Shown here one piece after another: positions 8,088 through 12,778 of a DNA stretch of 22,079 bases; positions within the stretch are counted from its first letter, which is position 1; each line of letters opens with the position of its first letter. The notes beneath the pieces are model-generated. The model made no database searches. It saw only the letters and a program-made list of their open reading frames with translations, and had not been told where the DNA came from. This DNA is from Bacteroidales bacterium UBA1219. GTDB lineage: Bacteria; Bacteroidota; Bacteroidia; Bacteroidales; P3. The stretch is taken from the NCBI GenBank assembly GCA_002309295.1, contig DBXF01000055.1, positions 8,141 to 30,219 of the forward strand, in the 5' to 3' direction. The position numbers and the translations under genes were made by a program.

Positions 8088-8201
8088 TTTCTTTGAGTGT
8101 TTTTTTGTCAAATGTTAATTCTTTCACATGTGGTAAAGCAATGTGTATCAATGCTGTAGCTGCGAAAGATGTTGTTGTTTGCATTGCTGCAATACAAACG
8201 A

Positions 8202-8209
8202 CAAAAATA
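8202..8209 (-). promoter_or_regulatory. Bacteroidota -7 element (proximal) for the lipoprotein/ruvC operon
   Basis: TATTTTTG on the minus strand, about 115 nt upstream of the ATG at 8087. It matches TAnnTTTG. A second copy lies 20 bp further upstream. Confidence 0.6.
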
Positions 8210-8221
8210 CGATTTTTTTTG

Positions 8222-8229
8222 CAAAAATA
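8222..8229 (-). promoter_or_regulatory. Bacteroidota -7 element (distal) for the lipoprotein/ruvC operon
   Basis: A second TATTTTTG on the minus strand, 20 bp from the first. The two could be alternative promoters of the leftward operon. Which one is used cannot be told from sequence. Confidence 0.5.
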
Positions 8230-8268
8230 CAATCTCATTTTTCCTGAACTTAGTTTTTTTCGCAAAAG

Positions 8269-8285
8269 TGATGATAATTTCATCA
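8269..8285. promoter_or_regulatory. Palindrome TGATGA-n5-TCATCA ahead of the serine protease promoter
   Basis: A perfect 6-bp inverted repeat with a 5-bp spacer, ending 8 bp before the TATTTTTG element at 8294. Its position between -10 and -33 would suit a regulator-binding site. Function is inferred only from position and symmetry. Confidence 0.35.
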
Positions 8286-8293
8286 TAAAAATG

Positions 8294-8301
8294 TATTTTT
8301 G
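8294..8301 (+). promoter_or_regulatory. Bacteroidota -7 promoter element of the T9SS serine protease gene
   Basis: TATTTTTG, an exact TAnnTTTG match, 70 nt upstream of the ATG at 8371. It implies a leader of about 60 nt. The end of the leader is A-rich, as is usual for Bacteroidota start regions. No clear TTTG at -33. Confidence 0.7.
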
Positions 8302-8370
8302 TAACTCTGCAACGTTATTTAGTTGCCGTGGTAACGAATTAACAAACAATTAATTAAAAAATAATACGAA

Positions 8371-10029
8371 ATGAAGACACTATATAAAACACTAATTTTT
8401 GCAGCCTGTACCTCTTTCTTCGGAGCAGTTTCGGCACAGATGAGCTACGGAGGCAAGCCTCATATCTCCGAAATTGCCAATCCCAATCCTTTGCAAGTTA
8501 TAGAAATGCCTTACGTCAGCAATGCGCAGTGCATGCTTGAGGACGAGGCTCTCAACGTTAAAGGCCGTCCGTATCGTGTTGGCACAGTGCAAGATGTGCT
8601 TATTACCAACGCCACCGACGGCACATGGGACACCTTTCCAAACGGCGACCGCCTGTGGCGCGTGGCCGTTACCTCGAAAGAGGCCACTTTTGTGCGTCCC
8701 ATCCTCGACACCTACGAAATTCCCGACGGCGCTGAGCTTTTCGTCTATACCCCAGCCCAGGATTTCGTTCTAGGCAAGTTTACCAACGCCAATGCCGACG
8801 AAGGTAAGTTTCACACTCAGATTATCCCCGGCGAGACTTTCGTGATGGAGTACTACGAGCCCGCCGACGTCGCGTTCCACGGCAGACTGGTTGTCAACCA
8901 GATAGGTCGTGGCCACCGCGACGCTTTTGGTTCCGGGCGATACAACGAAAAAGGCAGCCTGGGCACTGCCGAAGGCAGTTGCCACATCAACGTGGCATGC
9001 CCTGAGGGCGACGACTGGCGTGACCAGATTAACGGCGTGGTTAATATAGAAATTACCGCTTCCGACGGCATCTACAGCTGCTCCGGCTCGATGATAAACA
9101 ACACCGCCAACGACAACACGCAGTATCTGCTTTCGGCGCACCACTGTCAGGATGGCATAAGGATAAACCGCTGGACGTTCTATTTCCTTTATCAGTCTGC
9201 TACCTGCACTGGCATCAACGGACCTACCAACAAATCGGCCACAGGTGCCACCATTGTTGCAAAAAAGTCTGCAGGTTCGTGGTCGATAAGCGGTTCCGAT
9301 TTTCTGTTGCTGAAAGTGACGGGGACTATAAACCCCGCTTACAACGTGTATTACAACGGCTGGGACCGCACCAACGGAAACACCGGTTTGGTGGGCTCGT
9401 GCATACACCACCCGGGCGGCGACATCAAAAAGATAAGCATCCCGCAGAGGGTTTATTACATGCAAAGGTCCAACACACCTATGTGGGAGGTGGAGTGGAT
9501 TACCAATTCCTCGACCAACAAAGGCGTTACCGAGCAGGGCTCGTCGGGATCGCCGCTGTTCAACTCGAGCAAACGTATCATCGGACAGCTCTACGCCGGA
9601 CTCTCGTACTGCGACACCCTTGACGGCACCGACTGGTACGGCAAATTCTACAGCTCGTGGACGGGCGGCAACTCATCTACAACACGTCTCTCCGACTGGC
9701 TCGACCCCACGGGTTCCAACGTTAGCTACCTCGAAGGCCGCTACGCCTCCGACCCCGTGGGCATTACGACTCCCGAAAACACCACCACCGGCGGCATGAC
9801 GCTCTATCCCAATCCTGCCAAACGTTTTGTGAATATCGAAATTGCCGAGACGGGCATAGCCGAATACACTATATACAACCAAATGGGCGTGGCAGTGCAG
9901 TCGGGACGTATGTTGTTGGGATTGGACGCTTACAGACTCGACGTGAGCCGTCTGGCGGCAGGTGGCTATGTGCTTAATGTCATCGTAAACGGAATGCGCT
10001 TCGCGGAAGCTCTTTTAATTAGTAATTAG
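8371..10029 (+). CDS. T9SS-secreted trypsin-like (lysyl-endopeptidase-type) serine protease
   Basis: A 552-residue exported protease. The signal peptide ends near SAQ (about residue 23). Residues about 24-200 form a propeptide-like region. The catalytic domain (about 200-450) shows LLSAHHC with His258 before Cys259, SDFLLLKV with Asp310, and GSSGSPLF with Ser392 as nucleophile. This AHHC plus GSSGSP combination is typical of the Achromobacter lysyl endopeptidase-like branch of the chymotrypsin clan, so cleavage after Lys (or Arg) is plausible but unproven. The last 75 residues (LYPNPAKRFVNIEI to LLISN) are a type A T9SS sorting domain. The stop codon TAG lies inside a heptamer repeat, so the last residues (LISN) are encoded by repeat units. 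It is first in a plus-strand run of four genes with short spacers. Confidence 0.92.
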   Translation: MKTLYKTLIFAACTSFFGAVSAQMSYGGKPHISEIANPNPLQVIEMPYVSNAQCMLEDEALNVKGRPYRVGTVQDVLITNATDGTWDTFPNGDRLWRVAVTSKEATFVRPILDTYEIPDGAELFVYTPAQDFVLGKFTNANADEGKFHTQIIPGETFVMEYYEPADVAFHGRLVVNQIGRGHRDAFGSGRYNEKGSLGTAEGSCHINVACPEGDDWRDQINGVVNIEITASDGIYSCSGSMINNTANDNTQYLLSAHHCQDGIRINRWTFYFLYQSATCTGINGPTNKSATGATIVAKKSAGSWSISGSDFLLLKVTGTINPAYNVYYNGWDRTNGNTGLVGSCIHHPGGDIKKISIPQRVYYMQRSNTPMWEVEWITNSSTNKGVTEQGSSGSPLFNSSKRIIGQLYAGLSYCDTLDGTDWYGKFYSSWTGGNSSTTRLSDWLDPTGSNVSYLEGRYASDPVGITTPENTTTGGMTLYPNPAKRFVNIEIAETGIAEYTIYNQMGVAVQSGRMLLGLDAYRLDVSRLAAGGYVLNVIVNGMRFAEALLISN

Positions 10030-10064
10030 TAATTAGTAATTAGTAATTAGTAATTGGTAATTAG
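10016..10064. repeat. Heptamer tandem array TAATTAG x7 spanning the protease stop codon
   Basis: Seven 7-bp units, six TAATTAG and one TAATTGG. The array starts inside the coding region, supplies the TAG stop (10027-10029) and continues 35 bp beyond it. Confidence 0.93.
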
Positions 10065-10091
10065 TTGATAGTCAATTTTATACAGTAATAT

Positions 10092-10646
10092 ATGAGAAAG
10101 ATTGTTTTTGCTTTTTTAGCAGCGATTTGTTTGTTGTCTGTGCAAACAGTTGTGGCACAGGATAATATGCCTATTGGGATGCGTATGGAGGTGGCGGAGT
10201 GCGGAAGCGACGACAACACATATTCCATCTTTTCCTACAAAGACGACGACGGCACGGTGGCCTACTACATGAGTCTCGGCCGCGAGTACAACATTTTGGA
10301 AGTGGAAGGCGGCATTTTAGGCAACTTCACCCTCGACCATATCGACGAGTTCTGTCTGAATATCGGCCAAACGCCCGAAGAGGCCATCGCTTACCTCGAC
10401 ACCCTTTTGACGTTGTTCGACATGGAGAAAGGCACGGCTTTCGAATTCCCCTGCCGATTGGTTACGTGGGGCGCAAAGCTCGGCGAACCCAGCGTGGCAA
10501 CATGTGTTGTGGTGAAACGTTTCTTGCAGGGCAAACGTCTCTGCTTCCAATTCAAAAGCGGCAACCGCCTAGCCCAAACCGACCTCACTAAGATGGCCGT
10601 TAAGTCGCTGCGACTGAGCATGAAATTGGAGAAAAGCAGGAAATAG
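10092..10646 (+). CDS. Small secreted protein of unknown function
   Basis: 184 residues with a clear signal peptide (MRKIVFAFLAAICLLSVQTVVAQ, cleavage near 22/23). No lipobox. I do not recognise the mature domain. It has an acidic N-terminal part (GSDDNTYSIFSYKDDDG), a central hydrophobic/aromatic segment (VAYYMSLGREYN), a helix around residues 80-120, a CVVVKRF-type strand, and a Lys-rich end. It lies 62 bp after the T9SS protease and 45 bp before the DUF1361 gene, same strand, no terminator between, so it is probably co-transcribed. Lacking a sorting domain, it is likely periplasmic. Confidence 0.75.
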   Translation: MRKIVFAFLAAICLLSVQTVVAQDNMPIGMRMEVAECGSDDNTYSIFSYKDDDGTVAYYMSLGREYNILEVEGGILGNFTLDHIDEFCLNIGQTPEEAIAYLDTLLTLFDMEKGTAFEFPCRLVTWGAKLGEPSVATCVVVKRFLQGKRLCFQFKSGNRLAQTDLTKMAVKSLRLSMKLEKSRK

Positions 10647-10654
10647 TACATAGA

Positions 10655-10689
10655 GATTAGTGAACAGTGATTAGTGATTAGTAATTGAT
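10655..10689. repeat. Heptamer tandem array GATTAGT x5 in the spacer before the DUF1361 gene
   Basis: Five 7-bp units: GATTAGT, GAACAGT, GATTAGT, GATTAGT, AATTGAT. They fill nearly the whole gap between the stop at 10646 and the next ATG at 10692, so they would also be the ribosome-entry region of the next gene. Confidence 0.85.
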
Positions 10690-10691
10690 AT

Positions 10692-11363
10692 ATGATTAAA
10701 AGAATAAAAGAATCGGGTAGGTTGGAAGAGATTGTATGGATGGGGGTGTTCACTCTGTTTTGTTTCGGGGTGTCACTGTTCCGCTTTTTCTATACCGACA
10801 CCAAGGTGTTCCTGTTTCTGAATTGGAACCTCTTTTTGGCCTTTGTGCCATGGGCTATTGCCACTTTGATGGTGCTTAGCAAAAGGTTGCGAAGCTCGAA
10901 AATCATGTTGGCGGTGCTGATTGCCGTGTGGCTTCTGTTTTTCCCCAATGCCCCGTATATCCTTACCGATTTGTTCCATCTGCGTCTTAACTCATCAATG
11001 CCGGTGTGGTTCGACCTCACGCTGATTCTTTCTTTCGCTTGGACTGGACTGCTGTTCGGTTTTCTGAGTCTGTGGGACATAGAGAGTGTGCTACGGAAAT
11101 ACCTCAAAAATGGCTGGGTGACGGCAATTTCGGTGTTTTTGCTCTTTCTCGGAAGTTTCGGCATTTATATCGGTAGATACCTCCGTTGGAACAGTTGGGA
11201 CATAATGACTTCGCCATTCCAGTTGATGTACGATATTGGCGACAGGCTGGCCAACCCCTTCAGCCACCCCAGAACTTGGGGTATGACTCTTTCTATGGGG
11301 CTGTTCCTCAATATCTTATATTTCTCTTTCAAGATGATTCGTAAAAGAAAAAATGTACTTTGA
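10692..11363 (+). CDS. DUF1361 family integral membrane protein
   Basis: 223 residues with six predicted membrane segments (about 13-31, 38-62, 70-92, 107-128, 142-160, 196-214) and Lys/Arg-rich ends. The conserved loop FPNAPYILTDLFHL (84-97), the Trp/Phe-rich FDLTLILSFAWTG region and GRYLRWNSWDI (161-171) are characteristic of DUF1361 proteins. Biochemical function is unknown for the family. It is the third gene of the plus-strand run and is followed after 17 bp by a small basic ORF. Confidence 0.85.
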   Translation: MIKRIKESGRLEEIVWMGVFTLFCFGVSLFRFFYTDTKVFLFLNWNLFLAFVPWAIATLMVLSKRLRSSKIMLAVLIAVWLLFFPNAPYILTDLFHLRLNSSMPVWFDLTLILSFAWTGLLFGFLSLWDIESVLRKYLKNGWVTAISVFLLFLGSFGIYIGRYLRWNSWDIMTSPFQLMYDIGDRLANPFSHPRTWGMTLSMGLFLNILYFSFKMIRKRKNVL

Positions 11364-11380
11364 ACTGATAATTTTGCACT

Positions 11381-11554
11381 ATGAAAAAGAAACGCAAAAA
11401 GAAAATCCCTCCCGAGCTGCTTGCGGCGCGCATTGCCAACCGCCTTCTGGAACGCGAACTGCTCGGCGACGGCTTCCACAGCCGCACACGCACCCGTCGC
11501 AACCGCAAAATCTACACACGCAAACAAAAACACAAAGATAGTTCGGAAATCTAA
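11381..11554 (+). CDS. Small Lys/Arg-rich protein (57 aa)
   Basis: ATG at 11381, TAA at 11552-11554. The product begins MKKKRKKKIPPELLAARI and continues ANRLLERELLGDG, then FHSRTRTRRNRKIYTRKQKHKDSSEI: a very basic N-terminus, one amphipathic helix and a basic tail. This composition suggests nucleic acid or ribosome binding, but no family is recognised. Support for it being real: its codons are GC-rich at third positions like its neighbours, it is 17 bp from the DUF1361 gene, and a terminator follows. The last six codons form the left arm of that terminator. Confidence 0.6.
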   Translation: MKKKRKKKIPPELLAARIANRLLERELLGDGFHSRTRTRRNRKIYTRKQKHKDSSEI

Positions 11555-11583
11555 TTTCGGAACTATCTGGACGAACTTTTTTA
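11537..11583 (+). terminator. Intrinsic terminator overlapping the end of the small basic ORF
   Basis: GATAGTTCGGAAA pairs with TTTCGGAACTATC (12 of 13 positions, 5-nt loop). The right arm ends at 11567, and a T-rich tract (TTTTTTATTTT) begins near 11577, a little downstream of the stem. It closes the run that starts with the T9SS protease. Confidence 0.8.
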
Positions 11584-11601
11584 TTTTGCTCTGGTCTTGC
11601 T

Positions 11602-11614
11602 CCAAATAAATGAT
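11602..11614. repeat. Left copy of a 13-bp direct repeat flanking the DUF3990 cassette
   Basis: CCAAATAAATGAT, identical to 12701-12713 in the same orientation. It lies just after the upstream terminator. Confidence 0.75.
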
Positions 11615-11620
11615 ATTTTG
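11613..11620 (+). promoter_or_regulatory. Possible promoter of the DUF3791/DUF3990 cassette (weak)
   Basis: ATATTTTG followed by CACC is close to, but not an exact match for, TAnnTTTG; a TTTTG lies about 25 bp upstream. It is the best candidate in the 112-bp gap before the first cassette gene. Confidence 0.35.
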
Positions 11621-11666
11621 CACCTATACAATAAAATAAACTGTTTGTCGTTTTAAAAGTAAAAAT

Positions 11667-11888
11667 ATGAGCAAGAACGTTTTAGACAAGATAAACTATT
11701 TTGTGGCTCTGATAACCGAGTTTGCCTCTGCCCACGGTATTTCCACGCAGCAGGCGTATAGATATTTACGTGATTACAAAGGTCTTGATTTTGTGGATAA
11801 ATACTATGATGTGGAACACACATTCTCTTTCGAGAACACGGTGGAGGATGTCAGTGCCTACTGCAAACGCATGGGAGGAACGCTTTAA
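11667..11888 (+). CDS. DUF3791 family small protein
   Basis: 73 residues with the DUF3791 pattern: an N-terminal helix (MSKNVLDKINYFVALITEFA), then HGISTQQAYRYLRDYKGLDFVDKYYDVEHTFS with the typical FxDxxYDVEHT-like segment, then FENTVEDVSAYCKRMGG. No signal or membrane segment, so it is cytosolic. DUF3791 proteins are commonly encoded beside DUF3990 proteins in Firmicutes and Bacteroidota. Its TAA overlaps the ATG of the DUF3990 gene by one base, indicating translational coupling. By position and size it could be the antitoxin or immunity partner; this is inference. Codon use is AT-richer than in the neighbouring operons. Confidence 0.85.
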   Translation: MSKNVLDKINYFVALITEFASAHGISTQQAYRYLRDYKGLDFVDKYYDVEHTFSFENTVEDVSAYCKRMGGTL

Positions 11889-12358
11889 TGATACTTTATC
11901 ACGGAACAAATGCCGGCATTGTGGATATCGACCTAAAAGCAAGTCGTGTGGGCAAAGATTTTGGTGTGGGGTTTTATCTCACACCCGACAAGCAAGTTGC
12001 GCAGCGTCAGGCCGAGCGTAAATTAGAGCAATATGGCACTGGGGAGGCAATGGTTTATGAATACAACATTGATGAGAGTTCTTTGCAGACATTGAAAGTG
12101 TTGCGATTCGATAGTTATACTTTGGAGTGGTCGCGTTTTGTGCTACGGAACCGAAAGAACCGCACCCGTGTACAAATACATGATTATGATATTGTTATAG
12201 GTCCGATAGCTGACGATGTTATTGGTTATCAGATACGTCGAGTCGAAGAAGGTATCATTTCGGAAGAACAGTTTCTTGAAGAAATTAAGTTTCACACGGT
12301 CACCATTCAGTATCTGTTTGCTACCGAGAAATCTATAAAACTTTTGCATAAGTTATGA
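11888..12358 (+). CDS. DUF3990 protein, putative ADP-ribosyltransferase-fold effector
   Basis: 156 residues, cytosolic. The N-terminus MILYHGTNAG, the segment DFGVGFYLTPDKQVAQRQA and the C-terminal TEKSIKLL fit the DUF3990 family. The arrangement of His5 (in YHGT), Tyr30 (in GVGFYLT) and Glu147 (in ATEKS) resembles the H-Y-E active site of diphtheria-toxin/PARP-type ADP-ribosyltransferases. That suggests NAD-dependent modification of a host molecule, but family membership and catalysis are inferred from these motifs only. It overlaps the upstream gene by 1 nt and the downstream gene by 4 nt (ATGA), so the three products are likely made in fixed proportion, as in toxin-antitoxin operons. The target is unknown. 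Confidence 0.82.
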   Translation: MILYHGTNAGIVDIDLKASRVGKDFGVGFYLTPDKQVAQRQAERKLEQYGTGEAMVYEYNIDESSLQTLKVLRFDSYTLEWSRFVLRNRKNRTRVQIHDYDIVIGPIADDVIGYQIRRVEEGIISEEQFLEEIKFHTVTIQYLFATEKSIKLLHKL

Positions 12359-12564
12359 GCGGAAAAGTAATATTTATGATAGAGACTTTGACTCGCGAGT
12401 TGATAGTCCGTTTGATGGAAGAACGCTCGATGACGATGCGAGATGCTATGGATGTGGTATATAATTCAGAGACTTATCATGCACTCAACAATCTGGAAAC
12501 AGGTCTGTACTTTCAAAGTCCTGCATACCTATACGATGTTTTGTCGCAAGAATTAAATAAATAG
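12355..12564 (+). CDS. Small helical protein, third member of the DUF3990 cassette
   Basis: 69 residues starting at the ATG inside the ATGA overlap; a second in-frame ATG at 12376 is an alternative. It reads as helix-turn-helix-like alpha segments: ETLTRELIVRLMEERSMTMRDAMDVVYNSETYHAL, then NLETGLYFQSPAYLYDVLSQEL. I associate similar proteins with the stretch xxYNSETYxxLxxxxTGLYFQSPxYxYDxL with DUF3990 loci, but I cannot name a Pfam family with certainty. Cytosolic, slightly acidic. A role as a second regulator or partner of the DUF3990 protein is inferred from coupling alone. Confidence 0.75.
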   Translation: MSGKVIFMIETLTRELIVRLMEERSMTMRDAMDVVYNSETYHALNNLETGLYFQSPAYLYDVLSQELNK

Positions 12565-12630
12565 AGAATTTACTTTTTGGATTTCCTCAAATTTTCAGGA
12601 ATCTATTTCCGATTTTCAGATTATCCAAAA

Positions 12631-12658
12631 GTAGAGACGCGATGCACCACGTCTCTAC
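12631..12658. repeat. GTAGAGACG hairpin downstream of the DUF3990 cassette
   Basis: GTAGAGACG and CGTCTCTAC form a 9-bp perfect stem with a 10-nt loop. The GAGACG core recurs in the hairpins at 21906 and 21982. Immediately to its left, TTTTGGAT (12575-12582) can pair with ATCCAAAA (12623-12630), enclosing a smaller imperfect stem. The region may therefore act as a terminator-like structure, although there is no clean U-tail. Confidence 0.7.
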
Positions 12659-12700
12659 AACCAAACGACAGAACTGCGACGATTCGTTATTGTATTCACC

Positions 12701-12713
12701 CCAAATAAATGAT
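12701..12713. repeat. Right copy of the 13-bp direct repeat flanking the DUF3990 cassette
   Basis: CCAAATAAATGAT, identical to 11602-11614, 1099 bp apart. It lies 35 bp before the uvrA promoter element. Confidence 0.75.
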
Positions 12714-12723
12714 TTGTGGCATG

Positions 12724-12755
12724 TTTGGTTTTCTGCCGAAAAAAGTGTATTTTTG
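12724..12755 (+). promoter_or_regulatory. uvrA promoter (-33 TTTG, -7 TATTTTTG)
   Basis: TTTG at 12724-12727, a 20-bp spacer, then TATTTTTG at 12748-12755, which fits the Bacteroidota sigma-ABfr consensus. The ATG is 24 bp downstream, so the leader is very short. Confidence 0.8.
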
Positions 12756-12778
12756 CAGACCAGTAATCGAAACGATAA

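Noticed and set aside
7185..8096. Hydrophobic open frame on the plus strand resembling a membrane protein
   Set aside because: Antisense to the Lys/Glu-rich tail of the DUF4810-like gene; the Phe/Leu-rich translation is simply the complement of AAG/GAA codons.
8088..8111. TTG start eight codons upstream for the DUF4810-like gene
   Set aside because: The ATG at 8087 has an A-rich upstream region and begins a standard lipoprotein signal peptide.
10016..10064. Possible origin or plasmid iterons
   Set aside because: AT-rich 7-bp repeats of this kind occur at several gene ends in the window with different sequences; no replication initiator or DnaA boxes are nearby.
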